From assembly GCF_008831285.2 (NCBI RefSeq), contig NC_045151.1, positions 7,083,682 through 7,147,681 of the forward strand: a stretch of DNA of 64,000 nt, read 5' to 3'. The notes beneath the pieces are model-generated. The model had not been told where the DNA came from and did not search any database. It was given only the letters and a program-made list of their open reading frames with translations. This DNA is from Nymphaea colorata. Its lineage: Eukaryota; Streptophyta; Magnoliopsida; Nymphaeales; Nymphaeaceae. Shown in pieces: positions 1 to 10,250 of the stretch; position 1 is the first letter of the stretch; the number at the start of each line of letters is the position of its first letter. Made by a program: the position numbers and the translations under genes.

Positions 1-118
1 CGTTCTTCAGCTCATATCAACTCGGTTAGATTATGTAAACAAGTACCTTAACAAACACTTTTGAGTAGTCAGGTTTTTGTCCCTGACCTAGTGCTCTGGT
101 ATCTACCAATTACTCTAT

Positions 119-138
119 ACACACACACACACACACAC
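119..138. repeat. (AC)10 microsatellite
   Basis: An uninterrupted AC dinucleotide run lies in what is probably intron 3 of the minus-strand translocator gene. Nothing else in positions 1-1143 looks like an exon of that gene. Confidence 0.9.
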
Positions 139-1143
139 TCTTTGTAGAAACAGCAGATCGAATCAGGTCACTGGACAGCTTAAATGGCCAGAACAAAGTA
201 GATGCCATAACCTATTCATCACCTAATAAGCCTTTCTAGTCATCTCTCTCTACTCTTTGTAATTTATCTTTTTCTTTCTGGACTTCTTTCAAAACCTTCC
301 TTCAGTAGCAGAAGTGTAGCCTGTGATTTCCTCGAAATGAAAGGCTTTCAATTGGATTCTTTTGTTAAGTCATGCTTTTAGCCAAAAATAGTACAACTGC
401 ATTTCCATCTTCCCCTAGAGTAACCCCTTGGTTGGCATTTTGTGGTTCCCTAGAGGAACATGGAATTGTTTAGCAATGGCAGCTTTTGTGCTGAAATTCA
501 AACCTATGCCTTTCAGTCTGAACCTGTAAGCCATTCAATTTTACTAAATTCCAAAATGAATAATCATGAATACGAGAGCAACCATTAAACAAGAGTTCTT
601 GCTGTTTTAGATAGGAATAAAAAGCAGAAACCAAGTGAATGCCTCATTTACACATGTATGAGCGTGTGTGTACTATAATCTTACCATGGTATATAACATT
701 GCCTTGTAGTCATATGAGAACAAAGTAGAGTAACATGTTAACTAGACCCAGCAGTATATGGATATGGATAGAGTTCACAGGTGGAGAAAGGCCAGACTGG
801 AGATAAAATCGGTCCTCAGAATCAATTCAGATCCAACAACTAACAGGTCTTCTGAAAATATTAGTTGCTTGCATCTCTGCAGTCTAGAACATGAACGCAA
901 TACAGGGGTAAAGCTGGCTGTCCATACAGGTATCATTGTTCAGGAAAAGATCTTAATGTTGGTTTCCCAATCAGGTCATCATAAGGCATTAGGATTTCTA
1001 GCTACTCCCCATCATAAGTTACGATACCAAAGGAAGCTTGCAGTTCCAGCTCATCATTCCTCAAAAACAAGGAGAAATGAGAAATCCTAAATGAATCAAG
1101 AAGCAGTATGCAGCTCAACAAAAAAAAAAAATGCATGTCTTAC

Positions 1144-3789
1144 ATTTCTGGAGTCATTCCTTCCTCAACCTTCACAAGCTGAAGAATACAAAGAAAATAA
1201 ATATCAAATGATGCTGGAAAACAAAAAATAAAAAATGCAAATTACATGATGGCATCAAAGTTCATTTAAAATGCATACAATATATAATTCCTTTTAAATT
1301 TGTCATTTCCTATGTTTCATTTAGTTGAAGAACTAAAATTGTTTCTGAAGCAAAACAAGATTGCAAATACCTTCAGAACCTTTGTAACTATGAAACACAA
1401 TATGGAGGAGAAAAGCATGTGCAATAGTGTCAGTCCTAGAGGATACGGGAAGTTGATTTGCTTTGATGATAAAACCCACTGCATTTGTAAGTCAAAGGAA
1501 AAAAAATCAAGAACTAAATCAGGATCATCACAATTAAACACAGTATCAAGAGAGAAAAATTTAAAAGCTCAGACTTATGCTTGAAGAAGGTCCCACGAAC
1601 AATATTTGATTACCATGTAATATGATTCATCTTCAAGCTCAATTTTCATAAGCAATTGAGCAGTTCTAAGAATACCTCTGATGCCAATGCATCTACAACT
1701 TGGACAAGATAGACTCACATGAATAGCATTGACGCATGAAGTATGATCTCGGAGAGTTACACCAGGACCCACCACGGGTAAGAAAATGTCACATGAAGTT
1801 TGAATTTTTACAAAAAATACTCAGAACCTTCCCCACAAAATATTCATGAAGTTCCCAAAGAAATAAATAGTTTGGTCAGAAGAAAAATAGTAACTGACAC
1901 TGGCATTGCATTTACTTTTTCTAATTGAAGAGAAAAGCAAACAGCCACATATGATTGGAAGAGAAGAGCTCTTAATTATGACATTCCTACCTAACCATCC
2001 AGCTATCTCACTTGAACCAGCATAAAATAATTTTTTTTTTCTTAGTGACACACAGCCTTCCTTGCACAAATATAAATGAAGGACCATAAAGTACTACATG
2101 TTTTCCTGTGTTATAGATGGTTTCAGTGTGATGTTGTAGCACCTAAGGTGGGGCACAATCGTAGGAGTTCATTAAATAAGAAGAATTACTTAAACTCATA
2201 TGAAACAAGAAAAGCACTGAGGTGTGTTGGAACTTAATAGTTAACACAACAGAAGAAAAATTAACTTCGTACCTCCAACTGATCCAGCATCTTCGTTCTC
2301 ATGCTACACAGTAAAATAAGGACCATAAATAGCGAAAGACACTAAAGGGAAAGTACACAAAGCTCATAGTTATCAGTGGCTGCTACTGCAGTGTTTGATT
2401 TTTGGAGCTATCAAGCTGTAGATGGCATTAGTTTAATCATGACTTATGGAGACAGTGGGATGCAATATACAAAATTGCAGCAGTATTTGAAGGGGTATGA
2501 AAACTTGCTGTCCAGTTGTATAATGCTTCTGCTTTCTGATTCAGTCACAGAAAACATATACAATATCAGATCTACTGACAAAGATTGTGGATGCTGCGGT
2601 AGAGTATCAAATAAAAGTTCATTCCACCTAAACAGAAGATCAGTCCAAGCCTGGAAAATCATGTGATAGATGTTCTCGTAGATAAGTTCGAAACGATAAC
2701 CTCATGAAGGCTGGAACAGAATCGCCTGGGTGAATTCTGAAGCATAGAAATGATGACATGTCCTCATATTGGAAGGAGGAAAACAGGTGCAGTTGGATTA
2801 AGAGTATCAGCCAACAAGCTAGTGATAATCTTGTGAGTATGGGGAAAAAATGTGCACAGCCTGTGTCTAAACTTGGCCTAGCCAAAAGGAAAAAGGAAAC
2901 GGGAAGGAAAAAAAGCTCGAAGACTAGTGACTCTGAAAGCACGACGCCCAACCATCTGCCTTACTTTTCCTTTTCCCTTTTACATATGGACAGTAAATCA
3001 GCAACACATATAAACTGAGAGTAGCAAGTCAAATAAGGGGGAAACAAGAAGTTATTGCAAAGGAAGGAATAAGGCTTAGAAGTCGACCCACATCTGTCTC
3101 CCAAACTCAGAATGCATCAAGATCAATGAAGGATACAGTAACAAGCACAAGGAAAAGGAAATAAGAAATAAAAACCCATGTTCTGCAATTCCATCACATT
3201 TATAATCCACAGGTCACATCATGAGCTACACATCACAAAAGAGACAAGGAAGGAAGCAGATTAAGTGTCAGGCATAAAATTCTGTGGGTCAAGCACCACC
3301 ATGGCATTGGGCGCTCATGCATCTCCCCAGAAAGCATCTCGATGGGTGGACGCCCCATCTACAACACAGATTGAATACGGGCGAGGTCCAAAAGAATCGT
3401 ACCACTGACTAAAGAACAAGATCAGATTCTCACATACACATGCTTAGTGTCCACCCAATTTCAGTACAGCCAACATTGTAGATTGACATCAGCATCGATA
3501 AATCCCCAAATTCTATTTCCCTAGCTAGCCAGCCAGCTAGCTAAGAGGAACAGAAACAATCAGCAAAGAAAGGGACAGATCGAAGGATGAAAGACAGGAA
3601 AAGGTGGAAGAGTCAGTCGAACCGAAATACCTTGTTGAAGAAGATTTGGCCGGTGGAGAGAGCAATGTAGATGAGGAGGTAGAGGTACGTCAGATTCTGC
3701 TGCTTGACTCCCACTTCTCCACTGCCCTCCGTCTGCTGCTGCCGACGATGGACCAGCATCATCTCCTCCTCCCTCTCCCCCTCCTTCAT
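1144..3789 (-). CDS. Sugar-phosphate/phosphate translocator (TPT/NST family), 5' exons only
   Basis: Drug/metabolite-transporter superfamily protein of the plant triose-phosphate/nucleotide-sugar translocator family, close to the group of Arabidopsis At3g14410. These are multipass membrane carriers exchanging phosphorylated sugars, probably in Golgi or plastid membranes; the substrate cannot be read here. Three exons are visible on the minus strand: exon 1 3789-3631 (53 aa, ending in STGQIFFNK), exon 2 1478-1371 (36 aa, WVLSSKQINFPYP...TKVLK) and exon 3 1178-1144 (LVKVEEGMTPE plus two bases). All junctions have GT donors and AG acceptors and the phase is maintained. The first two transmembrane helices are covered (TYLYLLIYIALST and PLGLTLLHMLFSSILCFIVT). 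Later exons lie beyond position 1. The start ATG at 3789 is the first in frame after the GA-rich leader; a second Met pair lies eight codons on. Intron 1 is about 2.15 kb and intron 3 exceeds 1.14 kb. Confidence 0.85.
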
Positions 3790-4135
3790 TCTCGTTTGCT
3801 TCGTTGCTTCGGAAAATTGCCTGGAGGAGCAAGGAGGACTCAACGGAGTCCGAGAGAGAGCCTTAGTATGCGTGTGTGAGAGAGGAAGTGGGGGTTGAGA
3901 AACCAATGGCGCATAGATGCATACAGGCCAACCGGGATCTATTTCACCCCAAGAAAATTGCAAGGAGACGCTTAATCTTCAGAGACACGGCTAACTTCCG
4001 CGAATGGAGCGTAGATTCAATATGAAGGTCCTTCCCAGTAAACCCAACCCGAAGGCCTTCGTTAACGCCGCGCGACAAGGCGGTGGGTCTCCGATATGGG
4101 ACCCACAAGCTCGACTTGAAAAAGTTTAACATTCG
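3790..4135 (-). promoter_or_regulatory. Leader and presumed promoter of the translocator gene
   Basis: This stretch lies immediately upstream of the translocator start on the minus strand. It holds CT/GA-rich leader sequence (3836-3900) typical of plant 5' UTRs. I see no convincing TATA box, so the transcription start is not called. Confidence 0.4.
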
Positions 4136-4759
4136 ATTAAAATTTTTGATCAGATTGGGATTTAAGAAATGAAGATCCGACTATATAGATTCGAATGTGG
4201 ATCATATTTAGTTTTAAATAAATATATATCTAATACTTTTACATTTTGAAAAACCGGCCATATTTGAATCGGATATAGATTGTAAAATTGGATTTCAAAT
4301 TCAGATTCAGATATAATTTTGCTTTGTTCGTATTTGAATTAGAATATATGAATTTTCGAAAAAAATAGATAGGACTAAAGGTATGTGTGATTTGAATATG
4401 ATAAGTTGAAATTCCTTGCCTAAACCACTTGAAGGATGATTTTACCCTAGTTGTAAGACAAATATGAAAGGATGATTATGCTCTTGAGCCTTTGAATTTG
4501 AACCATCAAGATTATGCTCAACTACCAGCCCTTGGAATCTAATCATGGCGGCCTCTCTTTTAGGGTTTCTTTGTTCTCTGTAACCTCATTCGAACAAAAT
4601 AGCATGGCACCATTAATAATGGGAGGAGCATACCATCAATAGTGAAGTAGAGTTTCTGGTAAATAATGTGAAGAAGAGTTTTAGATGAATGCTATGAAGA
4701 CACAAGACATCTCCATTTGTAAGTTAGAGAAATTTTCTTTATATTAGCTTGCATACAGT
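4136..4759. other. AT-rich intergenic DNA, no feature recognised
   Basis: Low-GC sequence without an ORF of note or a transposon end that I can support. Confidence 0.5.
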
Positions 4760-5300
4760 CATTGCAAGAAACATGATGTTTAGTGGCGTCCAAAAAACAC
4801 CACTGACTGTTTCAGTGGGGAAAAGAGTGTGTCACTCTAAACGACCAGAGAAGGTGCCAATTCTCATTACGTACGATGGCAAATTTCTAAACACCTTTAA
4901 TTGGCACTTTCTATGGCATTGAAGGTGAGCCTTTAAAAGATTTTTAGTGACACATGGAGTATGTCGTAATAGACATTTTCATGGCTTTCTAAGGATGTCA
5001 TTGAAGGCCCTTTCAGTAGCATTTTCTAAACGACTGTATTATTTAACATGGCATAACATAAGTGTCACTAAACAGTTTTCTTTGGCACTCAAAACCTGTT
5101 TTATGATTTCTTTTGGGTGTCATTGAAGCTATTTTGGTGGCATTTATAAAGCGTCATTGAAATTGTCAATGACATGTGCTTAATATGTTAGCATCGACAT
5201 TTTATGGCCATCTTGAAGTGCCAGTAAAGACCCTTTAGTGGCACACATGTCATGCCATTTCAAATATTCAATGGCAGATGTGAACTACTAGTAAATAATT
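4760..5300. repeat. Degenerate short-motif repeat, possibly CACTA subterminal region
   Basis: The stretch repeats variants of 'TTTAGTGGCA', 'GTGTCACTAAA', 'GTCATTGAAG' and 'TCTAAACGAC' in both orientations at least eight times. Such arrays of imperfect 10-20 bp motifs are typical of the subterminal regions of En/Spm (CACTA) transposons. I found no clear CACTA terminus or 3-bp TSD, so it may be a relic. Confidence 0.35.
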
Positions 5301-5373
5301 TTAAGAATGCATATCTTTATAGCATTTTTATCATTTATGACAATTTAACAATGCAACTAAAAGCCTATAAATT

Positions 5374-6100
5374 GAGCATTTAAAGATATGTTTGTGATGG
5401 TGTGTCATGTGTAGAAGCATTGTCCATTCCTCCTCACAGTTGAGTTTGATTTCTTAATTTCAATAGTTGATTTAAGTCATGATATGCTGGAGAGTTGTAA
5501 ATTCAAGCCACTAATAAGATTCAATTGAACTGCAACTATACAACTGGCCAATTAAGCTTCCAATGGTCCTAGGCTTGAAGTTACACCAATTTAATGAGTG
5601 AACATGGCAATAATTACAAAAGCGGTCATGTCACTTGTTCTGCAATCTAGTAGCTTGAAATTTTATGTTTTCTTAACTCATTTGAGCATTTCGAGATGAG
5701 CCTAAGATGGTGTGTCATGTGTGGAAGCTTTGTCCATTCCTCCTCAAAGTTGAGTCTGATGTCCCAATTTTATGAGTTGATTTTAGTCATGAATTGATAT
5801 ATGGCTGTAAATTCAAGTTGAGAAGGTTCAATTGAACTGCAACTATAGGGCTACCACCAACTAAGCTCCTAATGCTGTTATGTAAAAACCAGTCTAACAA
5901 GTGAACAAGGCAGTTATTAGAAAAGTGCTCTTTGTTGCATGTTCTACTATCTTGCCTCTTGTAACGTCACATTCTCACACCATAATGCTTGACTATATTG
6001 ATGGCAATGCTATTGAGGAAAAGGTGAAGATTGGTTAATTTCATCAATCCTCACCCATTTAAGGGTTTCTAGATGAGCCTATGATTGTATGTTATGTCAA
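5374..6100 (+). repeat. Tandem copies of a ~310-380 bp dispersed repeat
   Basis: Two consecutive units begin at 5374 and 5684, and a third starts near 6062. Each opens with GAGCATTT or a similar motif plus GATGAGCC and runs through 'GTGTCATGTGTGGAAGC', 'CATTCCTCCTCAAAGTTGAG', 'TTGTAAATTCAAG' and 'TTGAACTGCAACTATA'. Related copies lie at 19602-19970 in the same orientation and 22440-22985 inverted, so the unit may be the terminal repeat of a larger element (MULE-like or foldback). No transposase of that type is seen. Confidence 0.6.
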
Positions 6101-6104
6101 ATGA

Positions 6105-6383
6105 ATGATCGGTGTAGTGGAGCGGCGTCTTTATCTGTGTAGCAAGTTCACCAGCAGCGTCTCTAGTGTGAAGAGGGCAGCAACAACTCCAATGAGAGGG
6201 AAAACAAGAAAAAATGAAGCAAAGGTGAAATTTGATCACGAGTTTGCTTCTGGGAGGCGTCGCAAGGATGATCAACCTTCAAATGAACATAAGTTGGGCC
6301 TTTATAGTCCGCCTCCCAAGATTTCTCGAATCCCAGTAGCGGTTATTGCCAGAGAGAATTTTTGGCAAGCTTTTAAATGGTAA
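6105..6383 (+). CDS. Unrecognised 92-codon ORF, possible exon or gene fragment
   Basis: I do not recognise this protein. It is basic (many K/R), with a segment KVKFDHEFASGRRRKDDQP and a C-terminal part PPPKISRIPVAVIAR ending in FWQAFKW. The codon pattern and absence of low complexity are more exon-like than its surroundings. It sits directly after the 5374-6100 repeats and before a hairpin, so it could be a captured gene piece. No splice sites or promoter are assigned. It could equally be a chance ORF. Confidence 0.25.
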   Translation: MIGVVERRLYLCSKFTSSVSSVKRAATTPMRGKTRKNEAKVKFDHEFASGRRRKDDQPSNEHKLGLYSPPPKISRIPVAVIARENFWQAFKW

Positions 6384-6444
6384 CAAATTAAACTGATTTT
6401 GTTTTAATGAAATTTTTTAATTTGGAAATCAGCTTTTCAATTTA

Positions 6445-6484
6445 ATCTCGTAACTGCAAGTGGACCCCCTTGCAGTTACGAGAT
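6445..6484. repeat. Perfect 16-bp inverted repeat with 8-nt loop
   Basis: The left arm 6445-6460 (ATCTCGTAACTGCAAG) is exactly complementary to the right arm 6469-6484, separated by TGGACCCC. Transcribed, it would form a stable hairpin. No flanking stem extension long enough for a miRNA precursor is clear. Confidence 0.8.
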
Positions 6485-6568
6485 GAAGGATAAGGCACAA
6501 GGTTATTATCCATCATTTCCCACTTGGCCATGAGATCTCAGTTTACTTTCACTATGTGTGGGTGTTCT

Positions 6569-6632
6569 TGATCATTAGTTACATGATTTTTCATAATTGG
6601 TGATCATTAGTTACATGATTTTTCATAATTGG
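6569..6632. repeat. Perfect 32-bp direct tandem duplication
   Basis: Two adjacent identical 32-bp copies begin TGATCATTAG and end CATAATTGG (6569-6600 and 6601-6632). The identity suggests a recent slippage or replication event. Confidence 0.9.
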
Positions 6633-6689
6633 TTTGTCCATCATAACTTGAATGTTGTTCAAGGTTTGTAGTGAGGATTTCCATTCAAT

Positions 6690-7870
6690 GGTTTTTCATC
6701 GCAACCTTTTAAATATATCTTAGCCCCATATGGGCTATATGCTTGGTAAACAAGTTTTTAGTTATTCTCTTAGTTAGGGATTTGCTATCATGTCATTGGT
6801 AGACATGTATTCAACTGAGATTTTGTTTTTCTCAATCATTTCATGGACATAATGGTATTTCAATATTATATGTTTACTTTTTGAGCTAACAGCTCCATTT
6901 TTCATAAGTGATATCGCTACTTGATTATTACAGTATAGTTGAACAGGTTCATAATCAAGATCTAATTTCAAGTCTTTCAAGAACTAATTTATCCAGACAA
7001 CAAAGGTAGTTGCAACATTACATGTTATATGTTCTACTTCTTGTGTGTGTTGAGCAACACATCCTTGTTTCTTACAAGACTAGGCTATCGCACCTCCTCT
7101 AAAAAGAAAAGTGTATCTAGATGTGGACTTACGATTGTCTTTATAGCCAGCAAAATCTACATCGGTACAGCCAACTAGAGTTAACTCATCAGCTTGGTAA
7201 GACAATTTCAGTCATTTAGTTCCTTTAATATATCAAAAAATTCTTTTAACTGCTTGCCAGTGAGGCCAACTAGGATTACTTTGGTAACGACTCACAAGAC
7301 TGATAGGATACCTTATGTCCGGTCTTGTGCAAAGCGATAGATACATTAAACTGCCAACAGCCTGTGCATATGATACATTTAATTTTTGTTGTCCTTCACC
7401 GGGATAATCACTTCTACTTAGATTTGCTCATTTAGTTATGGGAGTTCCAATAGGTTTGCAGTCTTACATTTGAAATTTCTTCAAGATATAATCAATATAT
7501 CATTCTTGGCTCAAACTCATAATTCTCGAGTCTCTATCTAGAGTGGTCTTTATTCTTAATATATAGGATGCTTCACCCATGTCCTTCATTTCGAAGTTCT
7601 CGTTCAACCAAGTCTTTGTTTTAGATATCATATTGTTATCGTTTCCGGTCATTAGAATGTCATCAATATATAATGATAGGATATAAAATAAACTCCTATT
7701 TTTCCTGACATATACAATTGGTCTAGCTGATTTGTTATGTGTCCAAGCTTTTTAATTGCCTTATGAAAGGCAAAATACCACTATCTTGGTGATTGCTTCA
7801 AACTGTAAAGTGATTCATTTAACTTGTACACTTTGTCTTCACAATTTTTAATGACAAATCCCTGAGGTTG
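6690..7870 (-). mobile_element. Decayed Copia retrotransposon fragment (RT to RNase H)
   Basis: Read on the minus strand from 7870 downward, the frames give TQPQGFVIKN, then YSLKQSPR (the Copia YGLKQSPR motif), ILLIDDILMTGND (the YVDDIL catalytic region, first Asp altered), LCTRPDIRYPISLVSRY, DVDFAGYKDNRKSTSRY (RNase H) and finally LYCNNQVAISLMKNGAVSSKSKHI with YVHEMIEKNKISVEYMSTNDM. Multiple stops (for example SPR*WY) and frameshifts make it non-functional. It starts abruptly inside RT at about 7870, next to CTCGAG-rich sequence that probably truncated it. No LTR is recognised. Confidence 0.85.
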
Positions 7871-7885
7871 AGTCATATATATAGG

Positions 7886-8160
7886 GCTGCACATGAGCCG
7901 AGCCGAGCCCGAGCTTGGCCAGCTCGAGTTCAACTCGGCTAAAATTACTCGAGCTCGAACTTGACTCGAGCTTCTTATAACAAGCTCGAGCTCAACTCGA
8001 TTAACCCATTTAACTCGTTAACTTGTTTAGCATTTACTCGTTTAACTTTAACTTTAACTCGTTTAGCTTGTTTAGGCGCTGACTTGTTTAGCTCATTTAG
8101 GCATTGACTCGTTTAGGCATTTAAATCCTTTAGCTTGTTTGGGCATTTAACTTGTATCAA
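7886..8160. repeat. CTCGAG-rich hAT-type MITE end, partial
   Basis: It begins TAGGGCTGCACATGAG followed by many variants of 'GAGCTCGAACTCGACTCG' and later TCGTTTAGCTTGTTTAG. The same composition recurs at 9158-9310, 19450-19600 and 52208-52642. Only the TAGGG terminus is visible here; the opposite end was not found. Confidence 0.6.
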
Positions 8161-8721
8161 TTAATGGAGACACCATGCTTCTACAATTCTTGCAAATAAT
8201 CCAGTTCAACTACCAGTAGAAATAGTAGAGCATCTCCTTTTTTGCCCAGGCAAGCAGTTCTTCCAACCCTGTGTTGTCCCAACTCTACCTTAGGAACTTA
8301 TTAACACAATATATTCTGAAGAACAAATGGCTTCCATTTTCCTTATATGGAAAAAGCAATTCTGAAAGTCAACTAATTTACACACACTATCAAGGACCGA
8401 AGAAGCTACCACAGAAATACCTGTGAACATATTCAATAGCATCCCCAGGAGAATCATACTGAACAATATGTTTAACTTTTGAAAATTTAATCCTCTTGCA
8501 GTGAAATCAGTGCACAAAAGAACAACAGATCTTTCAGCTTTGAACCCTTGAAATGATGTCCTTCGGGCATCCTGTTCCATGTTTCCATGCAGCTTAAGCA
8601 CTTTACAAGTTATAAATGTTGGCACTTGTTCATTTTATTGAGAACTGAAGGACCACCGGATTTCCCTCAAAAGTGGAAAATGGAAATCTACACCATCACA
8701 GGTCGAGAAAAAGATTACAAC
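8161..8721 (-). pseudogene. DEAD-box RNA helicase fragment (RH17-like), two exons
   Basis: This is a fragment of the helicase C-terminal domain of a DEAD-box ATP-dependent RNA helicase, closest in memory to plant RH17. Exon A (8721-8421) reads VVIFFSTCDGVDFHFPLL (motif IV), then KVLKLHGNMEQDARR, LLCTDFTARGL (motif V region) and, after a 1-nt deletion near 8477, KVKHIVQYDSPGDAIEYVHR. Exon B (from 8268 down to about 8161) continues [18 protein letters not shown] (motif VI) to YLQEL*KHGVS. A GT-AG intron (8420-8269) is retained, so this is not a processed copy. Disruptions are an in-frame TAA after FSSQ, the frameshift, and the TAG before KHGVS. The DEAD motif and N-terminal domain are absent. 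It is probably a fragment duplicated or captured by a transposon. Confidence 0.8.
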
Positions 8722-9310
8722 CTACCAAACTGATATGTCAATTTATTCAGCTTTGATGTACATGGTACAAAGTACAAAGTACAAACTACAAAAAATGCAC
8801 TAGTGACAATAACAGAGCCCAAACTATAGGCCTCAAGCATGAAATCCTTGTAATGCAACATACATTTTTAAATTAAAAAACAGATGCAGAGAAAACATAT
8901 CCTACTCAAATAACAGAAAAAGCAAATTTTAGCTTTTCTAACATTTGAAAATCATGCAATAGAGTTCTAAAGGTTCTCCCTTAATACATTCTAAATTATA
9001 AACGTCTCTATTTCCCAATCCTATTACACATTAGTGTCCAATATTGTCTGAATATATTCAGAACTTAAGATATAATCATAAAAAAACACATTTTAAAAAG
9101 TTCTCATTTCTCATAAAAAACACTCAGCCAAATGTTGATGGTAAGGCCAACTATAAATAGGACGTAAATGAGCTGAGCTAATTTTGACCAAGTTGTGGCA
9201 GCTTGAACTTGACCTGAGGTATAGCCTGCCAGCTTGAACCTGGCTCAGTTGAGCCCAACATACCTCAAACTCAGCTCAGCTCAGCTCAAGCTAAAAGCCA
9301 GGCATGGAAT

Positions 9311-10250
9311 GAATATAAAAGATTTAAAAAAAAAATGCATATTTCAAAAGGACAGCAATGTGACTTGTGAAAGCTGATCCTTCTCCTTGAAAACTGAAAA
9401 GGATAACCATTACACCAAAGGCATCTTATATGATAAGTGAAGAAAAGTACGCAGATACATTATATATTCTCTTAATATGCATATATATTATATACTCTTA
9501 ATGAGCCAAATCTAGCTTATGTCAATCGAGCACATAATTTTCTGAAGCATGATGATGACAGTCTTACGATTGAAACCATGCAGAAGACATTATGATTACC
9601 AAATTTAACTTTCGAAACATAATTGGACAAGAAATATGTAATTCATATCGCAAACTGTCAACTGGTTTTAAACAAAAAACTGTTATATGTTAATGAGCAA
9701 TCCATAGACGCAAAGAATTTAACAAATAACAGCTAGGTACTTACAGAGCAACCAACAGCAAGGATGCCCAACTGGTTGGAATGGTGCCATTGATATATAG
9801 CTGAGAAGGACAAGAAGAACAGGGTGAGATACCTAAAACTAAAAGTCAAGTGAATCATTTTTTCCATGTCAACATGATACTCACAATGTTCTCAAGGAGA
9901 GGAAGTTTGCAAGTGCATATCCCATCGTGCCATTAAGCCTAAGACCAAAAATTTTGCTGGCATCAAGGTAAAATCAATCATCTAAAAACAAAACAACTAC
10001 CAAACTTAGAAGAATACCTAATATTTTGTTAGTTGTTACTGCATAATATGTTTGAATTGATGTTGAATTATGTCATGTTATCTCATCTTCATCAGTACCC
10101 TACAAAAAAAACCAACAATAGTTGATCAATAAACAACTTCTATAACATACAAGCACAAATAAACATGATAAACTTAAATATACATACATTTTTAGTACTT
10201 ACCTTTAGCAATACTGATACAAGATTCATAGGGTTGTCATACTGTTTTAT
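9311..10250. other. AT-rich stretch of the hAT element, no ORF
   Basis: This lies between the presumed left terminus and the 3' end of the transposase relic. I see no coding signal; it may be 3' untranslated sequence of the element. Confidence 0.4.

Noticed and set aside
1575-3018. Several 66-103 codon ORFs on both strands in the translocator intron
   Set aside because: They fall inside intron 1 of a gene with clear flanking exons, and none has protein motifs.
3604-3898. Plus-strand ORFs over the translocator first exon
   Set aside because: Antisense shadows of exon 1, which matches the family on the minus strand.
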